From the NCBI GenBank assembly GCA_016744295.1, contig JADGEQ010000002.1:175263-239262 (forward strand): a stretch of 64,000 nucleotides of DNA. Direction: 5' to 3'. Shown piece after piece: positions 1 to 8,289 of this stretch (within the stretch, counting starts at the first letter, position 1; every line of letters begins with the position of its first letter). The notes under the pieces were generated by a model. It was not told the origin of the DNA. It made no database searches and was given only the letters and a program-made list of their open reading frames with translations. A program made the translations under genes and the position numbers. The DNA is from Desulfobacteraceae bacterium. Lineage in GTDB: Bacteria > Desulfobacterota > Desulfobacteria > Desulfobacterales > Desulfobacteraceae.

Positions 1-15
1 TAAAAAGGATATCCG

Positions 16-1263
16 ATGAAACCCAAAGGCTATTTAACTTTCCTGACAAAAAGATGGGACCTGATCGCTGAATTGTTTGATCTGAACAAGGAGGGGCCAG
101 TGGATCAGGTTACCCTGGTGCAGACCATCCGCTCCCACCATCCGGAAACAAATTTCACTGTTTTAATTGAAAGGCTTTTATCCCTTAATGTTATTACCCA
201 GATTTTTTCCGGTCAGACCCTTTATAATCTGGGTTATCTGACGGAACAAATTGTTGAGAATTTGTTAAATGAGCAGCAATTGGGACTGTCCGAAAGTATT
301 ATTGTCCATTTGAAGCAATTTGACGAGTTGAGCACAACACTTCTTCAGGCGGTTGAAAAAAGGGAGTTGGAACTGCTGATCCGGTGTATCAAAAAGATCA
401 ATAGACAGACACAAGCTGTAAAAGTCCAGGCCCTTCATAACTATAAGGCCATCCAAAACATTGTGGCCGAATCAAACAAAAAAAGTACCATCATTCCCTT
501 AAAACAGCGTTATGCTGATGTGCTTGAAACCTGGGATCACTATATCACCCCCATGGGGGAATTGATTGATCCCTGGGGGGCCTTTGATGCCAATACCGAC
601 CAGGTGATTGTCCGTCTTGAAAGGGCGGCGGATATTCTTGATAAGACAGGGGTTCTGATCAGTGAGCAGGAAAATGTTCATATGGCCAAACACATGGTTG
701 TGGATATGAAGGCCAATCTCATTCAAATTTTTCGATTGTCCAGGGAAATTTTACAACCCCTGTATGAGGTGGCAAGGCTTAATTCACGAGTGACCCGGGG
801 AACTTCCGTGATCCTAGCCTATGCCCGGAAAAATAAATTTAAGGCTATTGAAAAAACAGCCACCATTGAATGGTTTTTTAAGGAACGGTCTCCCCTGTTG
901 AGCAATGATATTGGACTGCTGAAGTTTTTTGCCGGGTTCAAGAATATCAAAGAAAATCCTGCGCCGCCAATTTTTATTGTGCAGGAAGAAGAAAGGGGCA
1001 AAGCGATGTTGAACAGGGTCCCGCCTCTGAACCGGTATGCGGTGTTAAATGATATCCGATCCAACCTGCCCATTGCAGATGCCGTGCAATGGGCCATTGA
1101 GCAATATCCGGCATTTTCAACCGGGAAAATTTTAGACATTATCCTGCTGATGATGACGGAAAAAACACTCAAGGTTAAAACCACAGGAAGCCGGCGTTAT
1201 CAAACAAAAACCCATGTCATTGACGGATTTAATATAGAGGTGAAACAGTATGAACACCAATGA
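16..1263 (+). CDS. jetA: Wadjet subunit JetA (MukF/MksF-like kleisin)
   Basis: This protein (415 aa) is called the kleisin of a Wadjet SMC complex, which bridges the JetC ATPase heads and carries JetB. The call rests mainly on context: it is the first of four tightly packed genes in the order kleisin, MukE-like, SMC, Toprim protein, which is the hallmark of JetABCD. The protein itself has a helix-rich N-terminus suited to a winged-helix dimer domain and a long helical middle without membrane segments. An AAGGAT ribosome site six bases before the ATG supports this start. Its 3' end overlaps jetB by 14 nt, so translation is probably coupled. Only 15 nt lie upstream, so the operon promoter is outside the window. 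Confidence 0.8.
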   Translation: MKPKGYLTFLTKRWDLIAELFDLNKEGPVDQVTLVQTIRSHHPETNFTVLIERLLSLNVITQIFSGQTLYNLGYLTEQIVENLLNEQQLGLSESIIVHLKQFDELSTTLLQAVEKRELELLIRCIKKINRQTQAVKVQALHNYKAIQNIVAESNKKSTIIPLKQRYADVLETWDHYITPMGELIDPWGAFDANTDQVIVRLERAADILDKTGVLISEQENVHMAKHMVVDMKANLIQIFRLSREILQPLYEVARLNSRVTRGTSVILAYARKNKFKAIEKTATIEWFFKERSPLLSNDIGLLKFFAGFKNIKENPAPPIFIVQEEERGKAMLNRVPPLNRYAVLNDIRSNLPIADAVQWAIEQYPAFSTGKILDIILLMMTEKTLKVKTTGSRRYQTKTHVIDGFNIEVKQYEHQ

Positions 1264-1825
1264 TCCGGTATTTACTTCCCTAGGCTTTATCAAAGAATTA
1301 TTTCATCATTTTTCCATGGGATATCACTTAAGTATTGATGATGGAGAACTCTGGGCGGACTTAACAGCCTGGGAGGCGTCATACCGGGATTTGTTCGATT
1401 CATTGGGGTATTCCCTTTGCCAAGGCCACGGGGGGATCTATTATTTTGAGCCGGATAAAGAACGGGTCTCGGTGAATAGGGTCAGCAAGAAATTCACCCT
1501 TTTCATGGCGGTGCTCTATGATTCGCTGGCAGACCAGGGAAAGGACCCGGTTTCAGCCATCACGGAGGATCACTTTCTGGTGAAGGATCTGCCCCACTTA
1601 AAAGTGGATCAATATCGGCAAATCATGGAAAAGGTAAATATCAAACAGGAATCCGATTTGATAAAGGTTCTTAATAGACTTCAAAAATACGGTTTTTTAG
1701 AACTTAGGGATAATTACTTGATCATGTTTAAAAAGTCTGTCTCACGGTTTACTGCATTGTTTGCAGAATTTGTTGAACCCCTAAAATCCGAGTATCCGGT
1801 TGAGGGAGAATCCAATGAATCCTAA
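1250..1825 (+). CDS. jetB: Wadjet subunit JetB (MukE/MksE-like)
   Basis: This small acidic protein (191 aa) has the size and position of the MukE-like KITE subunit, which binds the kleisin and modulates the SMC ATPase. Winged-helix-like stretches are visible around residues 60-160, including a segment (ISIKQ-type context near residues 120-150) that reads as tandem small helical domains. No enzymatic motif is seen. GAGGTG seven bases before the ATG supports the start. It overlaps jetA by 14 nt and the next gene by 11 nt, indicating a fixed-stoichiometry operon. The assignment depends mostly on the neighbours. Confidence 0.75.
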   Translation: MNTNDPVFTSLGFIKELFHHFSMGYHLSIDDGELWADLTAWEASYRDLFDSLGYSLCQGHGGIYYFEPDKERVSVNRVSKKFTLFMAVLYDSLADQGKDPVSAITEDHFLVKDLPHLKVDQYRQIMEKVNIKQESDLIKVLNRLQKYGFLELRDNYLIMFKKSVSRFTALFAEFVEPLKSEYPVEGESNES

Positions 1826-4631
1826 TATCCATTACGGTATCCGCAGATTGGTGTTGTTGAATACCGAAAGCTATTCTCTGGGGGATTTTCCCCTTGACAG
1901 GCCCTTGTCTATTTCCGCCACAAACAATGTGGGAAAATCAACCGCCATTAATGCGCTTCAGTTTCCTTTCCTGTGCAACAGAAGAGATATGGTTTTTCCA
2001 AAAGACGAAAAGGAGACCCTGAAATATTATTTCCCCTATGAAAATTCTTATGTGCTGTCCGAGGTTTTGACGGATAATGGGTTGTATGTTTTAGGGGCTG
2101 CCGGTTACGGTCCGCTGTCCGGCTATGAATATCAGTTGTTTGCATTTAAAAAGAAATTGGATCTTTCCGATTTTTTGGTGGATGATCCAGACCTAGGAGA
2201 CAAAAAGTCCATAAGAACTTTGAAAGAACTTGAAAAGCATCTGGGGCGCAAGGATGTCTGGGTGAAAAGACTGAAGCCCAAACAGATGCAGGATGCGCTG
2301 ATCGGCAAGGAGATAACAATCCAGGGAAATGAAAAGTTTTCCATTGGCCTTTTCCGGCTCAAAAGCCTCACGGATAAAAATTACCGGTTGTTCATGAATG
2401 TTTTTAAAAACCTTCTCCATATGAATGACTTTAGTATGGAAGAGGTCAAAACGTTTTTGATCAATGCCCTTTTGCCAAGCTGGGATACTGTTTCCGGTGA
2501 CTTCATGACCGAGTATAGAGAGTATAACCAGTCTTTTGAGCGAGACAGAAATAAAATTAAAACCGCTGAAAGCATTTCCAAAGAGGTGACAAGGCTTGGC
2601 CGTCTGAAAGCAGAATATGACATTCTCGGCCAATTTTTATCATCCGCTTACAATATTATTGAGAACCGGTACCAGGAAGAACGGAACCTCAAAAGAGAGA
2701 ACATTGTAAAATTAAAAACGGATTTTAAGGAAATTGAAACCTCGATCATCAATATTGAAAAGGAAATTGAAATTTTAGACGATCAATCCAAGAGAGGCTA
2801 CAAGCGAAAGGAAGATTTGAAAGACCAACTTGGGGGTTTGGAAAAGAAAGAGTTGCACTTTAAACTTTCTCCTTCCCTGGAAAGGCGTCAGGAACAATTG
2901 GCTTGTCTTGAAACACAAAGGAACAAGATCATAGGGGAACTGGCAAAATCTTCAGTTGATCCGCCCAAACGATTACAGCAAAAAATTCATGTTTGCAAAA
3001 ATCAGATAGCAAAATTAAAATTAAAATCAGCGCATATAAAATCAAATCTTCTTTTCCTGATCAAGGACAGCTTTGATGAAACTGAAATTGAGATTCTTAT
3101 GAAACTCATCAACGAGCAAATTTTTACATCCATTCCAGTGGATGAGGGAGATTTGAATATCCATGATGAAGCGGGTCTTATCCAGAACTTGAAGCAGGTT
3201 TTATCCTATTGTGAAAACGGATTTTACAACGATGGGAACATTATCATTAATCTTGCCAAGCTTGATTCTATTTCCATGGATGACTATGTCAACCATGGGC
3301 AAATCCAGAGTAATTTGGAAAATGCGATTCAGGATTTAAAAGAACTCCAGGGAAATTTGGAGGTTGCACTTAATTTTCAAAAAAAAGAACGAGAAAAAGA
3401 AGCGATTGAAAAGAAACTCAGGCAACAGGCCCGGGATTTAGGCGATTATGAATGCTTTTTGGAAGAGATAAAAAAAAGACCTGATATTGAAAAAGAATAT
3501 GCCGAGGCAGCCGATTCATTTAACGAGGCAGAAGAGAGCTTAAAAAAGAAAAATGCAGAAAAATTTGAGCTGGGACAAAGGAAGATAGGCGACGGGCAAA
3601 AAATCAAAGAAAAAGAAGCGGCTTTGTTTAATATGGAGAAAGCGTTTGGAAAAGTTGCTGTTTTTAAACGTTTTGAAGGAGACGATCCTTATCATGAAGT
3701 CCAGGATTTTCGGGAGACGATTCAAATTGAAATTGAAAAATTAATCCATGAATATGTGGAAAAACAAGATGAAATTCAAGAGGTTAAAAACCAGATAGGA
3801 ACAATCTTTTCGGTTATTGAGGCCCGTGGTGGGAGTAGATTTGCCAGCGGTAAGGATATCACTACTCAAATTATATCATTGCAGGAGCAGACAGACAAAG
3901 AGAGTATCAAAAATTACAGGCAAATGCTTAAAAAAACCCAGGAAGCCAGGAGCCAGGAGCTTGGGGCCATGCTTAAAAATTTGGCAAAACAGTTGGACCT
4001 GTTTAAGCATGAGGTTGCCCGGTTTAACAATGAAATGAACAAGCATCAGATTTCCAATATCCAAAACATTAAATTTATTGTGGATGAAGATAATAATATT
4101 TTGGGCACCATTAAAAAACTGATCCGGGAAGATACTATTTTCGGGGGGGGCCGGGACATTGATAAATATGTGGAAAACTTGAACCATATCATTACCCAAA
4201 AAGGTGTTTCAATCTCTCTTCCCAACCTTTTTAACCTGGGTGTATTTTTAAAATTGGAAAATGGAAAAGAGATTGAAAGCTTTGGTAAGGGGAGTATTGA
4301 GTCCACGGGCACAGATTTGACCATAAAGGTGGTTTTAAATGTCATGCTCTTAAGTCGGATTCTCCATGTAAAACAGAATCATTTGCTCAATTTGCCGGCC
4401 TATATTGATGAGGCAGGACAAATAGATCCCATCAATCAGCAAACATTGATTGACCAGTGTGCCAAGGCTGGGTTTATCCCGGTTTTTGCTTCGGTTGAAG
4501 CCCAATCCACAGCTGAATATTGGATCGGTCTCAAGGAGGTGGATGGTAAAATTTGTGTTACCCGAGATGACTGGTTTCGCCTCACACCCAAACCGTCTGA
4601 GGCCTTGGAACAAGTAAAAATGACAAATTAG
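1815..4631 (+). CDS. jetC: Wadjet SMC-like ATPase JetC (MukB/MksB-like)
   Basis: This is the SMC motor of the Wadjet complex (938 aa from this start). The N-terminal head carries an atypical Walker A, NNVGKST at residues 37-43. The C-terminal head has a signature-like STG (S830-G832) and a Walker B ending in D865-E866 (YIDEAGQ). Between the heads lies a long Lys/Glu-rich coiled-coil region (about 240-760) interrupted by a less charged stretch that could be the hinge. At 938 residues it is shorter than MukB (about 1,480). I chose the ATG at 1815 because GGGAGAA sits six bases upstream; a TTG five codons earlier is possible. Known Wadjet complexes extrude and cleave circular plasmid DNA; that activity is inferred here. 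Confidence 0.85.
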   Translation: MNPNIHYGIRRLVLLNTESYSLGDFPLDRPLSISATNNVGKSTAINALQFPFLCNRRDMVFPKDEKETLKYYFPYENSYVLSEVLTDNGLYVLGAAGYGPLSGYEYQLFAFKKKLDLSDFLVDDPDLGDKKSIRTLKELEKHLGRKDVWVKRLKPKQMQDALIGKEITIQGNEKFSIGLFRLKSLTDKNYRLFMNVFKNLLHMNDFSMEEVKTFLINALLPSWDTVSGDFMTEYREYNQSFERDRNKIKTAESISKEVTRLGRLKAEYDILGQFLSSAYNIIENRYQEERNLKRENIVKLKTDFKEIETSIINIEKEIEILDDQSKRGYKRKEDLKDQLGGLEKKELHFKLSPSLERRQEQLACLETQRNKIIGELAKSSVDPPKRLQQKIHVCKNQIAKLKLKSAHIKSNLLFLIKDSFDETEIEILMKLINEQIFTSIPVDEGDLNIHDEAGLIQNLKQVLSYCENGFYNDGNIIINLAKLDSISMDDYVNHGQIQSNLENAIQDLKELQGNLEVALNFQKKEREKEAIEKKLRQQARDLGDYECFLEEIKKRPDIEKEYAEAADSFNEAEESLKKKNAEKFELGQRKIGDGQKIKEKEAALFNMEKAFGKVAVFKRFEGDDPYHEVQDFRETIQIEIEKLIHEYVEKQDEIQEVKNQIGTIFSVIEARGGSRFASGKDITTQIISLQEQTDKESIKNYRQMLKKTQEARSQELGAMLKNLAKQLDLFKHEVARFNNEMNKHQISNIQNIKFIVDEDNNILGTIKKLIREDTIFGGGRDIDKYVENLNHIITQKGVSISLPNLFNLGVFLKLENGKEIESFGKGSIESTGTDLTIKVVLNVMLLSRILHVKQNHLLNLPAYIDEAGQIDPINQQTLIDQCAKAGFIPVFASVEAQSTAEYWIGLKEVDGKICVTRDDWFRLTPKPSEALEQVKMTN

Positions 4632-4649
4632 AAAAAGAAAGATTAAAAA

Positions 4650-5492
4650 ATGAAAAACACAACCCGCAATCTTTTGTTCAAGTTTCTGGAATCAGGACGG
4701 ATCAGCAGTTCCAATGTTCCCAAATCTTGTCTGTCAGATATTTTGAACTTGCAGGACCAGGGTTTCATCGACTGGGAGAAATCCGGAAGGGGAGGTGTTT
4801 ACACGGTTGATGACCGGGAGGCGATAATCGCTCTATTGGAAAACACGGGGTATCACGGGTCAACAGAGGGGCTTACACCAAAGGCCAAAGCCGTGGCTTT
4901 TCACAAAGACGCCCATAAAGGCAAGGATGACACCCTTCTTCTCATGCTTTCCGCTACCCAGGAGGTGTTTTGGCATAATAATGGTATATCTGTTAATCTT
5001 TTCAAAATAGTTCAGGACTGCGGTATCGCCTCTTTGCTCATAAGGGATGGCGACAACTGGCAGACAAGCAACCCCATAGCACTTGTGGAGAACATGGATT
5101 TGCTTGTGTATGCGGATCAATATTTTAAAAATATTAAGTTTGGCGGCAGTGTTCTTTATTATGGCGGCTGGATATCAAAAAGAACCGTTGGATGGTTGAA
5201 AACACTAAAGGATGTCCCTGTAACCATTTTCCCTGATTATGATTTGGTCGGTCTGAAAAATTATCTTACCCTTAAACAAGCGTTGCCAGCTCTAAAAATT
5301 TATATTCCGAAAAATCTGCCCGAATTGCTTAATAGATACGGAAAAACTGAAAAATTTGACTCATTGACCGATCGAAAGATCATTGAGCAAACCCGGGATA
5401 AAGATGCCCTGACTCTTTATTTCCTACTATTGAAACATGGGGTTTGCCTTGACCAGGAAAGCCTTATGTTAAATGATGAACCCTCACCCTAA
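4650..5492 (+). CDS. jetD: Wadjet nuclease subunit JetD (Toprim)
   Basis: This is the DNA-cleaving subunit of Wadjet (280 aa). The C-terminal half shows the Toprim acidic set: E147 in VENMD and the D196-Y-D198 pair in FPDYDLVG, which in this family bind metal for DNA cleavage. The N-terminal part (about 1-65) looks like a winged-helix arm. At 280 residues it is compact compared with the roughly 380-400 residues I recall for well-studied JetD proteins, yet the catalytic residues are kept. It starts 18 nt after jetC, with only a weak AGAAAGAT ribosome site. Being last and weakly translated would suit a toxic nuclease, which is inference. Confidence 0.82.
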   Translation: MKNTTRNLLFKFLESGRISSSNVPKSCLSDILNLQDQGFIDWEKSGRGGVYTVDDREAIIALLENTGYHGSTEGLTPKAKAVAFHKDAHKGKDDTLLLMLSATQEVFWHNNGISVNLFKIVQDCGIASLLIRDGDNWQTSNPIALVENMDLLVYADQYFKNIKFGGSVLYYGGWISKRTVGWLKTLKDVPVTIFPDYDLVGLKNYLTLKQALPALKIYIPKNLPELLNRYGKTEKFDSLTDRKIIEQTRDKDALTLYFLLLKHGVCLDQESLMLNDEPSP

Positions 5493-5512
5493 TAAAAAGA
5501 AATGGAGAATTC

Positions 5513-6976
5513 ATGAAAAAAATTCTTGCTGCAGCTCTCTGCCTTTTGTTGGTTTTTATTGCAATCTTGCTGGTAAACACCTGGCGTTTCACTCCCCAAA
5601 CTTCCGAGGTATCGATAACCCATGTCCCTCTGGCTGATGGGGAAGGGTCTGTGGAAAGGCTGGCCAGGGCCATCCAAATCAAGACCATCTCCCTGGAAGA
5701 TGAAACCGGTGACCGGGATGCATTCTTATCCTTTCATCGTTTTCTGGAAGATTCTTTTCCAAACCTCCATGAAAAAATGACCCGGGAAATCATTGCCCCC
5801 TATTCCCTTTTATATAAATGGGAAGGCAGCAATCCGGATTTAAAACCCATGGCCCTGTTGGCCCATTTTGATGTGGTGCCTGTTGAGCCGGGGACCGATG
5901 ATCTCTGGACCTATCCCCCCTTCAGCGGCCAGGTTGCGGATGGATTTGTCTGGGGCCGGGGAACCCTTGATATGAAAGCCACTTTTATGGCCATTTTGGA
6001 ATCTATGGAACACCTTATCAAGCAGGATTTTGTGCCCCAACGAACCCTTTATTTTGCCTGTGGCCATGATGAGGAACTTGGCGGCATGAAGGGAGCGGCC
6101 AGGATTGCCTCCCATTTGGAACAAAAGAAAATCCAATTGGCATTTACCCTGGATGAAGGCATGGTCATTCTGGACAAGGATTTGTCCCCCTCCCGGGAAC
6201 CCTTGGCCATCATCGGGATTGCAGAAAAGGGGTATGTGACCCTGAAGCTGACCGCCACAGGTCAGGGGGGGCATTCCTCCATGCCCCCCGGTAAAACAAC
6301 CCTGGCCATCCTTGGCCGGGCCATTGCCAGTCTTGAGGAAAATCAGATGCCCGCCACCCTGGCCGGGCCCGTGGGATATCTGTTTGATGCCATCGGGCCG
6401 GATATGCCCTTTCTGAAGAAACTTCTTTTTGCCAATCAATGGGCATTCAAGCCCCTGCTTTTGAAAGTATTGGGAACAGGGAATACCACCAATGCCATGA
6501 TACGAACCACCACAGCCCCCACCATCATCCAGGGCGGGGTCAAGGCCAATGTATTGCCCACCACGGCCCATGCCCTAATTAATTTTCGTATTTTACCCGG
6601 TGATAGGATTAAGGATGTCATCGCCCATGCAAAACATGTGATTGATGATTCCGCAGTCGAGATTACCATTGATGGAAAAATCCAATCCAATCCCTCTCCC
6701 GTGTCATCCCACAGGTCAATGGAATTTCTTCGGATTCAAAAAACCATCCAGCAGATTTTCCCGGGAACTTGTGTTGCCCCAGGGTTGGTTCTCGGCGGCA
6801 CGGATTCCAAACATTACACAAAGATCAGTGATAATTGTTATCGGTTTATCCCCTTTATTTTCGGGCCCAAAGACACCTCCCGCATCCATGGCACCAATGA
6901 GCGGGTCTTGATAGAAAATTATATGGATGCCCAGAAGTATTATATCCAGCTTATTAAAAATACATCTGTAAACTAA
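5513..6976 (+). CDS. M20 family metallopeptidase, PM20D1-like
   Basis: This is a zinc-dependent amidohydrolase of the M20 family (487 aa). An N-terminal hydrophobic segment (residues 4-22) should anchor it outside the cytoplasmic membrane. The metal and catalytic residues are in order: H118 in AHFDVVP, D153 in GTLDMK, E187/E188 in HDEELGG, D214 in LDEG and H459 in RIHGTNE. A dimerisation domain containing GGHSS follows the first half. Length and motifs resemble the carboxypeptidase PM20D1 branch, which hydrolyses or forms N-acyl amino acids, so the substrate may be an acylated amino acid or a dipeptide. GGAGA five bases before the ATG supports the start. It follows jetD by 20 nt but has no obvious role in defence. 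Confidence 0.8.
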   Translation: MKKILAAALCLLLVFIAILLVNTWRFTPQTSEVSITHVPLADGEGSVERLARAIQIKTISLEDETGDRDAFLSFHRFLEDSFPNLHEKMTREIIAPYSLLYKWEGSNPDLKPMALLAHFDVVPVEPGTDDLWTYPPFSGQVADGFVWGRGTLDMKATFMAILESMEHLIKQDFVPQRTLYFACGHDEELGGMKGAARIASHLEQKKIQLAFTLDEGMVILDKDLSPSREPLAIIGIAEKGYVTLKLTATGQGGHSSMPPGKTTLAILGRAIASLEENQMPATLAGPVGYLFDAIGPDMPFLKKLLFANQWAFKPLLLKVLGTGNTTNAMIRTTTAPTIIQGGVKANVLPTTAHALINFRILPGDRIKDVIAHAKHVIDDSAVEITIDGKIQSNPSPVSSHRSMEFLRIQKTIQQIFPGTCVAPGLVLGGTDSKHYTKISDNCYRFIPFIFGPKDTSRIHGTNERVLIENYMDAQKYYIQLIKNTSVN

Positions 6977-7013
6977 GTTTGAATTCACCCGTTTGAATTC
7001 ACCAGTTCAAATT

Positions 7014-7056
7014 CACCATGAAGCACATGAAGCGTTTTTCCTTGTGCCTCATGGTG
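7014..7056 (+). terminator. stem-loop after the M20 gene
   Basis: A 14-base arm starting CACCATGAAG (7014-7027) pairs with 7043-7056 with one mismatch and is followed by CTTTT. It lies about 40 nt after the peptidase stop and probably terminates that transcript. The gap before it holds three near-identical units of TTTGAATTCACC or TTCAAATTCACC (6978-7017). Confidence 0.45.
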
Positions 7057-7134
7057 CTTTTGGGGGGCTCTTTGGATTATAGTTCAGGGTATTGGGCGAA
7101 TTTTTAAAGGTAGCTGTTCATGTTTTCGCGCAGT

Positions 7135-7821
7135 TCATTTTTTGGCAATCATTCTGCCAAGGGTTTTAAGCGCCTGGGATTTTATTTTGACAAAATGTTC
7201 TTTTAATGCCGTGATGGATTCTTCTACATCATGGGATACAACAGCATCAAAGATTTGTTGGTGTTGGGAGCCGACAGGATCTTCAGATTGTATAAACAAA
7301 AGACTGCCACCATATTTAAGATACAACAGGTCAAAAAGATGCTCAAGCATCTGAACTTGAATTTTTCGTCCTGACAATTTCGCTAAGGTCAAATGGAATT
7401 CTTTATCGTTTAACAACCGTTCACTAAGATAAGAGGCTTCATTTGATTTGTCCCGGCTTTTCATATGCGTTTGAAGCTTTTTGATTCCATCTTCATTAAG
7501 ATTGTTGATGACCTCCGGCAACAGGGAGATCTCAATCAGTTCCCGCATGTCATAAATTTCCTGAACTTCCTGGATGCTCATGGGTTCAGTTGAATAGCCT
7601 TTGTTGGGTTCATACCGGACAAGCCCCTGGAATTCAAAGCGTTTAAGGGCTTGGATGATGGGGGTCAGGCTCATGCCAAGATGTTCTGCCAGTTGTCGAT
7701 AGGATATTTTCTGACCCGGGGGAATCTCATTTGTAAAAAGAATCCGTTTAATACCTTCATAGGCAATCTGAGTATGGTTGGAATCTGGCCTGGCGGTTGT
7801 CCTCTTTTTTTTTACACCCAC
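7135..7821 (-). CDS. GntR-family regulator with FCD domain
   Basis: This is a transcription factor of the FadR subfamily of GntR (228 aa). Residues about 17-80 form the winged helix, with the recognition region around YRQLAEHLGMSLTPIIQALKR. The C-terminal all-helical domain (about 90-215) is the FCD ligand-binding fold, in which D/H residues such as those in EFHLTLAK and HQQIFDAV usually hold a metal and a carboxylate effector. It is divergent from the ThDP-enzyme operon and separated from it by a 470 nt AT-rich region with repeated palindromes. It is therefore probably the local regulator, controlled by an organic-acid substrate of that operon. The effector is unknown. Confidence 0.85.
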   Translation of the reverse strand: MGVKKKRTTARPDSNHTQIAYEGIKRILFTNEIPPGQKISYRQLAEHLGMSLTPIIQALKRFEFQGLVRYEPNKGYSTEPMSIQEVQEIYDMRELIEISLLPEVINNLNEDGIKKLQTHMKSRDKSNEASYLSERLLNDKEFHLTLAKLSGRKIQVQMLEHLFDLLYLKYGGSLLFIQSEDPVGSQHQQIFDAVVSHDVEESITALKEHFVKIKSQALKTLGRMIAKK

Positions 7822-8289
7822 TTATTTTTTCCTTTTATGGTAGTGAACAGCCTGCATTTTCAAATATCCATGGGATGCAATTTTAACTCCCCCCTAAAAT
7901 CATGGATTTGTTCATCCCCTGCCTGTTCTTTTTCTTTTGCTGATCTGAAATAAAAAATTTAATTAAATATATAAATATCCTCAAGAAGGTCAATTGTCAA
8001 TCGCCATGTTTTAACATGGTTTTATAATATATTGAATATAAACAAAGTATTTGTCAAAGATAATTTTAAAAATGAAAATAAAAAAATAAAGCTTGACACA
8101 TAGGAAAGTATTTTATTAACTTCTTCATGAAATTTAATTAAATTATGAATTATTTTTCATATAAAAATTTTTATCATAATTAAAATAGATAGTTAAAGCG
8201 ATTAATTTTAATTAAATATTATTTATTTCGAATAAATTCAGATTGATTTTTTGCTCTCTGCTGACAGAATTACTCCTAAAGGAATGAAT
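7822..8289. promoter_or_regulatory. AT-rich divergent control region with repeated palindromes
   Basis: This non-coding stretch separates the GntR gene from the ThDP-enzyme operon. The palindrome ATTTAATTAAAT occurs exactly at 7957-7968 and 8132-8143, and with one change at 8206-8217. For the leftward gene, TTGACA (8000-7995, minus strand) and TATTTA (7977-7972) are 17 bp apart, and the first palindrome lies just downstream. For the rightward operon, TTGACA is at 8093-8098 with a poor -10 around 8114-8121, again followed by a palindrome. This arrangement suggests operators for the GntR protein, by inference. Confidence 0.5.

Noticed and set aside
5840..6571. A 243-codon minus-strand frame within the M20 gene
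   Set aside because: Gly/His/Gln-rich translation typical of antisense to a zinc-peptidase gene; no start signal.
6978..7017. Three TTTGAATTCACC-type units as a CRISPR-like or mobile-element repeat
   Set aside because: Units are 12-14 bp, directly adjacent and only three; no spacers, cas genes or transposase are near.
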